From: Tetragonia tetragonoides
Taxonomy: Eukaryota; Streptophyta; Magnoliopsida; Caryophyllales; Aizoaceae
DNA length: 64,000 bases
Assembly: GCA_038025085.1 (NCBI GenBank)
Contig: CM076144.1
Location: 46,478,001 to 46,542,000 of the forward strand
Reading direction: 5' to 3'
A program made the translations under genes and the position numbers. Position 1 is the stretch's first letter. Every line of letters begins with the position of its first letter. This document shows positions 1-9,911 of the stretch, one piece after another. The notes beneath the pieces were generated by a model that saw only the letters and a list, made by a program, of their open reading frames with translations, was not told the origin of the DNA and did no database searches.

Positions 1-1246
1 ATGAATAGAGGTCTCCTAAGTCCAGATCTCAACGACAGCGACCCATAAAGGTTCCTGGCAAGGGCAAGGTCTAGTACCCAGCCTTACTCCTAACAAGTAC
101 AGAGTTTGTTTCCTGTAGACCAACAAAATAACTTCTGAATTTTGAGAAACCATCCAAATCTCAAATGTAACTCCCATATCATAACACCCAAACCCAAGGA
201 AGCTCCAAAGGATTGATTAATTTAAAGAGCTCCATATCTAAAAATAAAAAAGGAAAAAAAGAAGAAAGAAAGCTCCAAAGGATAAAAGGCCTAAAACAAG
301 GGGCGGAGAAACGGTAAGCCATACATATCGTAAAGAGACAGCTTTGTCATACACTAGGAAACGCAAGTTCAAATACACAAGACAATCTACGGATATCAGG
401 CTCGGATACCAGTATACCACACAGTCAAGCGACCCTGCTACCCCTGCTTTTCAACACCCATTTTCCAGCAGCAAGGATAATTGGATATACTGGCCTGCAC
501 TCCCTTCCTGAAAAATTATCTAACCAGAATTTGTGTTAAAGGAAGTTCTACTCCCATTCCTAATAATATTAACACTAAACTCTTTGTGCAAAGCCGACAA
601 CCATATTAAGGGTTTGTTTGCCCCAAACACAAGAAACCGTTTCTGAAGGAACAGTGGGGTCTTTCTGTAACATACTTTAAAGTGCTTCTAAGAAACCGAA
701 ACCATTTGATAAAGCTATTTGGCCTAGTTTCTGAAACAAATTTTCTATTCTCAAATAATAATAAATTGAAAAACTGTTCATTTTACCTTACTGTATGAGT
801 ATGGTATGACTCTTCCTATTCTAAATTAGTGCCATTTTTGATTATTTGGCCAAATGAATATAGTGCTCGAAGAAAAACGTGTATAGTTGTCCAGAAAATA
901 AATAAAAATGATAGAATGATCAATCTCCCACATCTCATAGCAATCTCCAAGTATATAGCTTATACAGCAAAAGGACATATAATGGAGAAAGGAGAGAGAA
1001 AAATATAACAACACAGACCCATCAGCGGGTAACCTCCTTTCCCTTCCAAACTAAAAACTATAATTTTCCAATGTGATCATTGGAGCTCGAACACTCCAAT
1101 ACAAACAATAGCAATACATTCAAGAATCCCCAAACACAATCTCTAATTCCAGCAATGAAATACCAAAATATACCAAACGAGCAAGCAACCAATTACTCAA
1201 AATAACGAAAGAATCAATATACATAAAACAAATTAAATGTACATAC
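1..1246 (-). other. Intron 1 and possible remainder of the CIKCGNVARSR gene
   Basis: AT-rich sequence downstream, in the minus-strand sense, of the first coding exon. No further exon with the expected Cys-rich content was recognised, and the open frames here are short and of low complexity. It is most simply read as intron, with any later exons unrecognised or to the left of the window. Confidence 0.4.
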
Positions 1247-1452
1247 CGTGACCTAGCCACATTGCCACACTTGATACACTTTGGCTTGTTGAGCCCCCGG
1301 AGATTCTTCGGAGGTTCATTCCGTTGCAACATCACTGTCGGAAGCGCCGCCGGAGGTTGTGCCGGAGGAGGTGGCGGAGGAGGAGTTGAGGCGCTGGTGG
1401 TAGGGGTTGCTTCGCCACCATTGTTACTAAGAACTGGCGACGAAACCGGCAT
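1247..1452 (-). CDS. 5' coding exon of a small protein with a CIKCGNVARSR motif (partial)
   Basis: The exon begins at the ATG complement of 1450-1452 and reads a Thr/Ser/Pro-rich head with a run of seven prolines, then KPKCIKCGNVARSR. The frame then meets a clean donor: the exon ends at 1247 and GTATGT follows on the minus strand. The Cys-x-x-Cys-GNVARSR motif is, from memory, the start of a Cys-rich zinc-binding segment in a family of small plant proteins of unknown function, in which more cysteines follow in the next exon. I could not find that exon in 1-1246, so the gene either has a long first intron or continues to the left of the window. No function can be assigned. The 5' leader carries four telo-box motifs and a GA repeat. 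Confidence 0.6.
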
Positions 1453-1548
1453 TGTAACCTTAATTTTTCGATTTTCGAGAAATCAAAAGGAAAACCTTAG
1501 CAATTTAACACAACGAAATCAATTTAATTTGAGGCAGTATAATGAAAT

Positions 1549-1675
1549 TGGAAACCCTAGCCAAGTCACGGCATGAATGAATTGAAACCCTAGCCAATTC
1601 ACCGAATATGAATTGAAAACCCTAGCCAATTCACCGCATGAATTGAAACCCTAGCCAATTCACCGAATATGAATT
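1549..1675. repeat. Four-copy short tandem repeat carrying AAACCCTAG telo-boxes
   Basis: Four imperfect copies of a ~30-base unit (GAATTGAAACCCTAGCCAAT plus a short tail) lie just upstream of the start codon at 1452. AAACCCTAG occurs at 1552, 1585, 1617 and 1646. In the sense of the minus-strand gene this reads CTAGGGTTT, the telo-box or short interstitial telomere motif common in plant 5' leaders and promoters. Regulatory function is inferred from position only. Confidence 0.65.
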
Positions 1676-1745
1676 TGAAGATGAAATAGATGTTCGTTAC
1701 TTTGATTCTTCGGTTTCCCTCGTGTTTTGATGGAATTCAAAAATC

Positions 1746-1775
1746 GGAGAGAGAGAGAGAGCTTTTTTTTTGGTG

Positions 1776-1823
<48 letters not shown>
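1746..1823. repeat. GA/AG microsatellite
   Basis: Two GA tracts at about 1746-1761 and 1779-1823 are separated by a T-rich spacer, upstream of the minus-strand first exon. GA/CT tracts are common in plant core promoters and 5' leaders. The same type recurs upstream of LON2 (9318-9410) and in the leader of the glycine-rich gene (57218-57320). Confidence 0.85.
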
Positions 1824-1825
<2 letters not shown>

Positions 1826-2264
1826 CTTTATGCCTTAACCAGACCAAAATTAATCTTTCGGTTCGTTTAGTTTTAAAAAAACGATAAAATTATCAAGGTT
1901 AATTATTTTTTTTAATGGAAACAAAAAAGGGAAATTGTTTTCCGCGTTTTTTTAATGCTTTTTAGGTTTGACAAGGTCAATTGAGAAACGTGGCAGGTTC
2001 CAGTACAATGAGTCATTATCTGATGTTTCGCAGCCCATCCAATTTCTGTGGTCGCCTGAGTTTTCCACATGTAAGTGGGCGAACAAAACCTAACCCAATC
2101 CGATTGAATCTGTGATAGCTATCAGGTCTATCACTATCCAATGCATCTTATCCAGTTGGCCTCAGATCTTACGTTGTGTTTGGTTTTGGTTTTGGTTTAC
2201 CCCAATTTTGTGCTGTTTTTTTGTCTGCATCAATATAAAATTGAGTTCTTACCAAGTATTGGAG

Positions 2265-2398
2265 TGATTTCCTCAAATATACATCATTCACAAACTAATT
2301 CCCAAATTAGCTTCGGTTCAAAACTATTTCCCCACATATACACCACGTAAGATCGGAAAGGCAAAGCCGCTGTGGGCCACAGCGGCTTTGCCATTCGC

Positions 2399-2430
<32 letters not shown>

Positions 2431-2741
2431 GCAAAGCCGCTGTGGCGCTAAAAAAAGAAAGCGAATTTTTTTTTTCGAAAGGCAAAATTGGCAAAGCCAC
2501 TGTGGCCCAATTTTTTTTTTTTTTTTTTTTAGCGAAAGGCAAAGCCGCTGTGGGCCACAGCGGCTTTGCCAATTTTATTTTATTTTATTTTATTTTATTT
2601 TATTTTATTTTTTTTTTGCGGCAAAGTCGCTGTGGGCCACAGCGGCTTTCCGATCCTACGTGGTGTATATGTGGGAAAATAGTTTTGAACCGAAGCTAAT
2701 TTGGGAATTAGTTTGTGAATGATGTATATTTGAGGAAATCA
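2265..2741. mobile_element. Foldback element with ~115-bp inverted arms and GC-rich palindromic core
   Basis: The left arm starts TGATTTCCTCAAATATACAT at 2265 and the right arm is its near-perfect reverse complement ending at 2741. Inside, the motif GGCAAAGCCGCTGTGG and its complement recur several times as self-complementary blocks, separated by A-runs, T-runs and a TTTTA repeat. No coding region is seen. The outer flanks read as the two halves of the AT-rich Helitron-like unit found repeatedly at 2.8-4.6 kb, so the element seems to have landed inside one such unit. It has the form of a foldback or MITE-like non-autonomous DNA element. Superfamily is not assigned because no clear target duplication was found. 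Confidence 0.7.
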
Positions 2742-4218
2742 TAAATACATAGGTGATTAAAAAAAAGTTAAAAATATTTTATTTTAATAAGAAATAAGTA
2801 ACATAAATATTATATTTATCAATATCAATATATAGGTAAAATTGAGTTCTCACCAAACATTGAATAGGTAATAAATAGCCATAAATGCATGGGTGATTAA
2901 AAAGAAATTAAAAATAATTTTATTTTATTTTAATAATAAGAGATCAGTAACATAAGTATTATATTTATTATCCAGAAAAAAAATTATATTATACATTCAC
3001 TAAAAATGTTAAATAAATTAAAAATAGTTTTATTTTATTTTAATAATAAGAGATAAGTAACATAAGTAATATATTTATTAACCAAAAAAAGTTATATTAT
3101 ACATTCACTAAAAATGTAATTTCTTTGTCAAATGTGTTTTTTTGTTGATAAAAATATTATTATTTTTCTTAGCTACTCCTATTATTCAACTTTACATTTT
3201 GATATGATTAAAAAAAAATTATATTTCTTCTAATAACGGAGTGTGCATGATAAACAAGAACTCGTGCATTGCACGGACACGAAATCTAGTATATCAATAT
3301 ATATATATGTAAAATTGAGTTCTCACCAAGCATTGAATAAGTAATAAATAGCCATAAATACATGGGTGATTAAAAAGAAACTAAAAATAGTTTTATTTTA
3401 TTTTAATAAGAAATAAGTAACATAAGTATTATATTTATTATCCTAAATTTTTTTTTTTAATAAATTCACTAAAAATGTAATTTCTTTGTTAAATATTTTT
3501 TTTTTTGATAAAAAAAATTATTATTGTTCTTTGTACTCCTATTATTCAACTTTATATTTTGATATGATTAAAAAGTTCTCGCCAAGCAGTGAATAAGTAA
3601 TAAATAGTCATAAATGCATGGGTGATTAAAAAGAAACTAAAAATAGTTTTGTTTTATTTTAATAATAAATAAGTAACATAAGTATTATATTTATTATTCT
3701 AAATTTTTTTTATAAATTCACTAAAAATGTAATTTCTTTGTTAAATATGTTTTTTTTTTTTGATAAAAAGATTATTATTGTTCTTTGCTACTCCTATAAT
3801 TTAACTTTATATAATGATATCATTAAAAAATTTATCATATTTCTTTTAATAACAGAGTGTGCATGATAAACAAGAACCCACAGATTGAGTTCTCACCAAG
3901 CATTGAATATGTAATAAATAGCCTTCACTGCATGATGATTAAAAAGAAATTAAAAATAGTTTTATTTTATTTTAATAAAAAATAATTAACATAAGTATTA
4001 TATTTATTATCCTAAAAAAATTATATCACACATTCACTAAAATTGCAATTTCTTTGTCAAATGTGTTTTTTTGTTGATAAAAAGATTGTTATTGTTCCTT
4101 GCTACTCTTATTAGTAAACTTTATATTGTATATTGATTTGATTAAAAAAATATTATATTTATTCTAATAACTAAGGATGATAAACAAGAACTCGTGCATC
4201 GCACGAGCACTAAATCTA

Positions 4219-4266
<48 letters not shown>

Positions 4267-4584
4267 GAGTTCTCACCAAGGTGGCATTGAATAATAATAA
4301 ATAGTCATAAATGCATGGGTGATTAAAAAGACATCAAAAATACTTTTATTTTATTTTAATAAAAAAAGTAACATAAGTATTATATTATTATCCTAAAAAG
4401 GTATATTATTTATTCATTAAAGATGTAATTTCTTTGTTAAATGTGTGAAAAAGATTATTATTGTTCCTTGCTACTCCTATATTCAACTTTATATATTGAT
4501 GTGATTAAATTTTGTAATTATATTGATTCTAATAACAGAGAATAATGAACAAGAACCCGTGCATCGCACGGGTACGAAATCTAG
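2742..4584 (+). mobile_element. Cluster of Helitron-like AT-rich repeat units
   Basis: Five related units begin with ATTGAGTTCTCACCAAGCAT (about 2837, 3312, 3573 in diverged form, 3883 and 4264) and continue with shared AT-rich blocks. Three end in a GTGCATYGCAC hairpin followed by CTAG at about 3289, 4219 and 4584. A short GC-rich hairpin just before a CTRR terminus, with T following, is the hallmark of Helitron 3' ends. No Rep/helicase coding sequence is present, so these are non-autonomous. The units are head to tail, and one junction near 3880 lacks the hairpin end, which suggests truncation by the next insertion. An AT microsatellite lies at 4219-4262. Confidence 0.6.
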
Positions 4585-4689
4585 TATAATAATAAAAACA
4601 TGTTTAAAACGATTTTACTATAACTTTCGGTAATACAATGATCACTTTATGGTAGAATAAGAGTCATAATTCATAATAAATAATACATT

Positions 4690-5121
4690 CCACCTTAATA
4701 CCACCATACTTTTTATTTAATGCCACCCAACAAAACCCATGTGTTCCTTTTTTACCCTTGTTTTAATTTTCCCATCTCTCCTCACCTCAAACCACCAAGG
4801 CACCAACACTACCTTCCCCCACCCACACCACCGGACCATCACCATCCCTCATCCCCACCGGCCACTGCTGACCACCGGCGGGTCAGCATCATGAGGCAGC
4901 CCGCCACTGGAACACCACGTCTCTCTCTTTGTCTATTCTTCATTCCCATCCATCCACCCCCCTCTCTCTCCTTCTCCTCCACCGTCGACCACCGGAATCA
5001 CGCTTCTCGCGCCACGCCCAGGTAAGGAGCGAGCTTGCGCCACGCCCAGGTGCCAAGCAAGCTCGCGCCACGCCCAGGTGCGGTGCGAGAAGCAAGAATT
5101 TTTTTTCTTTTTTTTTTTGCT

Positions 5122-5208
<87 letters not shown>

Positions 5209-5605
5209 CTTTTAGAAGCAATATGCAAAAAATAAATAAAAAAAATAAAAAACATTAAAAAAAAAATTCAAAGATCTCGCTCCACTTTTAGGTGTGGAGC
5301 GAGCTCGCACCACGCCTAGGTGCGGAGCGAGATGTTTAATTTTTTGTTTTCTTTTTTTTGCATATCGTTGAATTAGGCGGACTGTCGGAATGTCGGTGGG
5401 CAGCACTGGGGTGGGGGACGGTGGTTGGAGTGGTCAAGATGAGGAGAGAGAATGCCACATCGCCCACATGGTTGATGTGGGGGGGGGGATGAGTGAAGAT
5501 GAGAGAAAAAGTGAATGAAATTAAAAGATGGGTAAAAATGGAACACATGGCTTATTGTGGGTGGTATTAAATAAAAATAATTGTGGTATTAATAGACCCC
5601 TTTCT
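4690..5605. mobile_element. Inverted-repeat element with internal minisatellite and AAT microsatellite
   Basis: The block near 4696-4770 (TTAATACCACC... ATGTGTTCC) returns as a reverse complement at about 5520-5600, giving terminal inverted repeats of ~70 bases. The interior holds a CT-rich stretch and several copies of a GAGCGAGCTYGCGCCACGCC-type unit on both sides of the AAT tract at 5122-5208. The open frames here are low-complexity and not genes. This is a non-autonomous DNA element of undetermined superfamily. Confidence 0.55.
5122..5208. repeat. AAT microsatellite
   Basis: An uninterrupted AAT/TAA trinucleotide run of about 29 units inside the inverted-repeat element. The apparent poly-Asn and poly-Tyr frames across it are artefacts of the repeat. 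Confidence 0.95.
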
Positions 5606-6290
5606 AAATAATAACCACATTTTTCTATGACGTAGTCTTACATAAGGCTTGCTCAAGGCCGCCCCAAGATGAGGTCACCTCTATAACCAAATATGACAAC
5701 AACATGACGTTATGCTTATATGAGTGGTCTCATCTTCTCATCTTGAAACTGTCTCATACGAGTTTTTATTAGATTAAATAAGTAAATACTCAATGTCTGT
5801 ATTTTTTTAAATTTTTTTTTGATGGACAATGTTTGTATTTTTAATTTAGGTGAAGTTTGCCAAAAACAAAAAAGAAAGCAAGTCTTGTATGAGACCAACT
5901 CACGAAAAAATTGGATCAATATTTTAGAAATATAGGGGCCACTTATTATGTGGAGTGACCCTTATTTCATTAAAAAACGACCATTGTCTTACTAAAAGTT
6001 ACAGTAATACCATCTTATACAATTTTTTTTTTGTTGTGAAAAGAGGTGCTTTATTTAACTTTTTATTTAAGGTATGGAAAGTATTACAATGAATTTACAT
6101 ACGATAGAGAATAGAAGACATCATACCTAGTAGATGTATTATGTGGTCTCCGTCTCATACGCAAAATTAAATGGTCTTTATTCGATGCGGGGTAGAACTT
6201 ACAATCATGGGCGATATGTCATGCATGCATGTGTTCATCTAAAGATTAACAAATAAATAAGGTTGAATCGATAATGCATTTATTAATTAA
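5606..6290. other. AT-rich intergenic DNA with no recognised feature
   Basis: I see short imperfect inverted motifs (GTCTCATACGAG near 5750 and TTGTATGAGACC near 5885) but no complete element, gene or RNA. Confidence 0.4.
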
Positions 6291-6291
6291 A

Positions 6292-7347
6292 CTAGTGATA
6301 TTCCCGTGCGTTGCACGATCTTTATAAATAAAATTGTGTTCATATAAAAAAAATTATATTTTTGTAATTCCTTCAATTAAATAAATACGATGGGATATCA
6401 CATCTTTTCACTTTCTACTTTCATGTCTAGGTTTTTTTTTCACCAATAAGAAATACTCATTTAGATAGTATGATATACACCATTTGTGCAAATAAACAAC
6501 ACACTATAGCACAATTTTTCTCGTAAAAGCTATAATGAATATTGGGTAATTGATTATTTCGAATAAAGAATAGGGATTGATAACTTCTCTTTTTTTTTCA
6601 CTTTGATAGACATTCTATTAAATAAACATGGCCTATGAATCACTCACAAATATAGCCAAATACACACATATGCAAATGAAACATAATACTCAATAAAATT
6701 AAAAAAAAAAAAAACACACTCATGCATCAAACCTCTAATACACCATTGATCATCAAAACCATATGTTTGATAAAGTGTTCGAGAACCTATTTGAGCATAC
6801 TCCTATTTACGGTTGCTCAAGCATCGGCAAATTGATTCTCAAATGCTTATTATTTCAGTATATGAAATCTTTTAACTTAGTTCATCATATTTTCATGTTT
6901 TTACTATTTGTCTGATAATTGGACATCCAGATAAATTTTGCTACTCCATCTTTCATCTTTCTCATACTATTAACCCATTTATTTATTGTACTATTAACCC
7001 ATTTATTTATTGTATTTAAAATAGTTTTGTAGTGTTGTTCGATCTTCATTGCGATGATTCAAACTATAATAATTTTTTTTCTATTGGAACAAAAACATCT
7101 GGATTTTTTTCCTCATTTTTTATTCATACTATTTTAATAATACAGCAATTTCATAGTAATCTTATTATATAGCATTCATGATATTAAATGGATTATATAA
7201 ATATTTATCCATATATTACTAATAGTTTTTTCACAAGTGACAATTACACTTTGATTTTTCGATGAGATTAATAATCACTTTATATTAATTTTATTATATA
7301 ATCACAGTTCGTGTAACGCACGGGCATACTCACGGGCATCCACCTAG
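6292..7347. mobile_element. Pair of opposed Helitron-type 3' termini
   Basis: On the minus strand a GTGCAACGCAC hairpin is followed by CTAG at 6292-6295. On the plus strand a related GTGTAACGCACGGGC block is followed by CTAGT ending at 7347-7348. The ~1050 bases between are AT-rich and non-coding. A further degraded end of the same type (ACTAGTAACATTTTTATGCG) lies near 7856. This could be two head-to-head insertions or one element with similar ends. Confidence 0.45.
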
Positions 7348-8050
7348 TACCAAGAATAAGAAGAAAAATAACTACTCGTATAAAATAGGCATATTTTGCT
7401 TATAACTTTTGCATCTAAACCTTCGGTTCGATTGTCAACAAGCTTGGGTTAATAGGATGAATCTCGATCTCTCCCTATACATGTTTATTTCGTATTGAAT
7501 ATGACATTGAATTTTCGTAATATTTAACTTTTGCCAAATCACGTATGAGTATACCATGGGAGATGGGGGTTAATTATCCAAATAACACAACCTTTACAGG
7601 TATATAGAGTAAAACTGTAATCTATGGAACATAAATTGCGGGAAATGTGTTCAATAATATTGTAAAATTTTGAGCAATTTCAAAAAAATTTGTTATCCAA
7701 AATTTATAACTCTGTGAAAGGTTAGACAAAAATCATCATGATGTTTGCCAAATTTACGCTACAATAGGTTGTGATTATTTCGAAATTCCACAAACTATTG
7801 AGCATTTCCATTCGTGTGGTGAACTTATGATCAATAAAATTAAGTTTAAAATTAACTAGTAACATTTTTATGCGTTGCACCGTTTATGTAAAAAAAAAAT
7901 TGTATTACAGTTGTCTACTTCGTAAACTGTGATTCACACTTTTATAACTTATAAATCGTGAAGTGAATAATTAAAACGGAACAAAGAGGATATCAAACTA
8001 TCGATAGACTTTAGCAATTAATTATTTTTCTTTAAAGTCACCAACACGTG
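7348..8050. other. Intergenic AT-rich DNA, no gene seen
   Basis: Apart from the degraded Helitron-like end near 7856, no coding, RNA or complete mobile feature was recognised. Confidence 0.4.
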
Positions 8051-8112
8051 TTGGTCTAATGGTATTTAACTTTATGGTGTTTCCTCACCATGCCAGCAGG
8101 GTTCAAATCACA
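8051..8112 (+). mobile_element. tRNA-like SINE head fragment
   Basis: A pol III A-box-like TGGTCTAATGGT is followed ~45 bases later by a B-box-like GGTTCAAATC. This is the layout of a tRNA-derived SINE head. No SINE body or tail follows, because an inverted-repeat element starts directly afterwards. The identification rests on these two boxes alone. Confidence 0.35.
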
Positions 8113-8122
8113 TTAGGGCTCG

Positions 8123-8449
8123 TTTACTTACTAGTATTGTGGAAATATGATATTAAATCTTCAATTAGCCTACCGCATGCAGGCCCGCACGTGCAGGAGA
8201 ATAGACTGCACATAATAGGTCAACATCCTCAATTTGAGGCTCAACCAATCTAGAGGTTGGTCAACATCCTCAATCTGAGGTTCAACAGATGAGAAAAGTA
8301 AGATGGATTACCACATCCAATATAACACAATTGCTAAACTTTATCCATGTAATAATGATTACTTTGTATGTGGTAATCAATATTACTTTTCTCTTTTCCT
8401 TCCTTCCCCTCATTCCTTTTCCCATTGCATTGCATTACTAGTAAGTAAA
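8123..8449. mobile_element. Short inverted-repeat (MITE-like) element
   Basis: TTTACTTACTAGTATTG at 8123-8139 is mirrored by CATTACTAGTAAGTAAA at 8433-8449. The 327-base interval is non-coding and contains a short tandem duplication of a CAACATCCTCAATYTGAGG unit. Size and structure fit a MITE. Confidence 0.5.
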
Positions 8450-8717
8450 GACAATGAGATTTCATAATCAGCTTGGAAGTGACCCTCCTCTCCTCCCAAA
8501 AAGAAAAGAAAAAAGAGAGTATTTCTTAAAGGTTGAGCCTCTTGAGGAACAATACAAGCCCTCACCTAACTTTCTTTACGATGCTAAAATGGACTAATGA
8601 AGTATTATTGCATAGCATAAAATCATGCTTAGGAATTAGGATATTTTCTCCCCCTCGAATGATTGATTTTGACAATGACGGTTCTCCAATAAGTAGCTTG
8701 ACCATGATTGGATTATA

Positions 8718-9110
8718 CTTGGTGTAATATACACAATTATATTCTTGTGTCTATCTCTCTTCTTCCCTTTGGGTCTCTTTAAATTTCATGGGGGTAGTGT
8801 GGGTGTGGGGTAGAGAAGAGAGATAGACACAAAACATATTGATGTACTCCCTCCATCCCATGATTACGTTGTCAATTACTTGATCGCGGTATCTAAGACA
8901 CAACTTTGACCATAAATAACTATAAATCTATGAATATAAAAATATGAGTTTTCAAAAGTACTATTAAAAACGAATCTAACAATAAATTTTTTACATTGTC
9001 AATCTTTATATTTTTTCATATATTAATGGTCAAAGTTTGTAAAATTTGACCTCCAAAAAGTAATTGACAACGTAATCACACAGGACAGAGGTAGTATATT
9101 ACACCAATTG
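8718..9110. mobile_element. Small MITE split by a Stowaway element
   Basis: The left arm TTGGTGTAATATACA...TTGTGTCTATCTCTCTT (about 8718-8763) pairs with a right arm that is broken in two. AAGAGAGATAGACACAA lies at about 8815-8831 and TATATTACACCAA continues after 9095. Joining across the Stowaway copy at 8845-9096 restores a continuous ~45-base inverted repeat. Confidence 0.6.
8845..9096. mobile_element. Stowaway-type MITE (Tc1/mariner group)
   Basis: The element starts TACTCCCTCCATCCC and ends with the complement-like GGACAGAGGTAGTA, the typical Stowaway terminal inverted repeat, with TA at both borders. It is ~250 bases, AT-rich and non-coding. It sits inside another small MITE. A diverged end of the same family (TTACTCCCTCTATCCC) is seen at 44629. 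Confidence 0.85.
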
Positions 9111-9317
9111 TAACTCTAACATTACTCGCAATAAAATGGAAGAAACACGGGGTGGGGGTGTTGAAGGAATTTCATTGTTTTCATTATCCACAGTGAAAAA
9201 AACACGAGGCATAGCATAATAATGTAACGGTATGTGTATATATCAATACGAGCCAAAGAAAAAAGCAAAAATAAGGAAGAGTATAACAGAACATACACGA
9301 TACAACTGAACCTGCCA

Positions 9318-9410
9318 ATTTCTCTCTCTCTCTCTCCTCTCTCTCCTCTCTCTCAAATTCTCTCCTACTGAAAGTTCACTCTCTCTCTCTCTCTTATTAT
9401 TTCTATCTTG
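9318..9410. repeat. CT-rich microsatellite in the LON2 leader
   Basis: Interrupted CT runs end ~20 bases before the LON2 start codon. CT/GA tracts in 5' leaders are usual in plants and may mark the core promoter or 5' UTR. Confidence 0.75.
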
Positions 9411-9911
9411 TTTCTCTCTCATCGCGGATATGGCGGAGCCTGTGGAGCTGCCAAACCGCTTAGGAATTTTGGCGTTTAGAAACAAAGTATTATTGCCAGG
9501 TGCTATTATTCGTATTCGTTGCACCTCTCCTAGCAGTGACGGATGCAAAAGGGGACAGGTGGGGACAGTGATCACCCCATTTTTTTTAAAAAAATTGTGA
9601 CTTTTCTTTTATTTTGTATTCGACTAGATCTATCAGGTTCAACTTCGTGAAAATTAAACTAATATTAGGCAAGTGGGGCTTAAAGACCAATTTACTAAAA
9701 GAAGAGTACAAAAATCCACTAATTCATACAGAAAAATTCGAGAAATATATTATTTCAAACAGAAACGATAATCACTAAATCAAAAATAGCAAAAAAGAAA
9801 CCAACAAGAGAAAAACGGGTCAAAGCTAGCTTGTATCGGATATATTCTATTATCATCAAACGTCTAAAATTACAATGTTAGTAATGTCAATTAGTTTTTC
9901 TACATAATAAT

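Noticed and set aside
4720..5126. Pro/His/Ser-rich frames
   Set aside because: Located in an inverted-repeat element with minisatellite sequence; no plausible gene structure.
9243..9575. Minus-strand frame of 110 codons over the LON2 start
   Set aside because: It is the antisense of LON2 exon 1 plus CT repeats.
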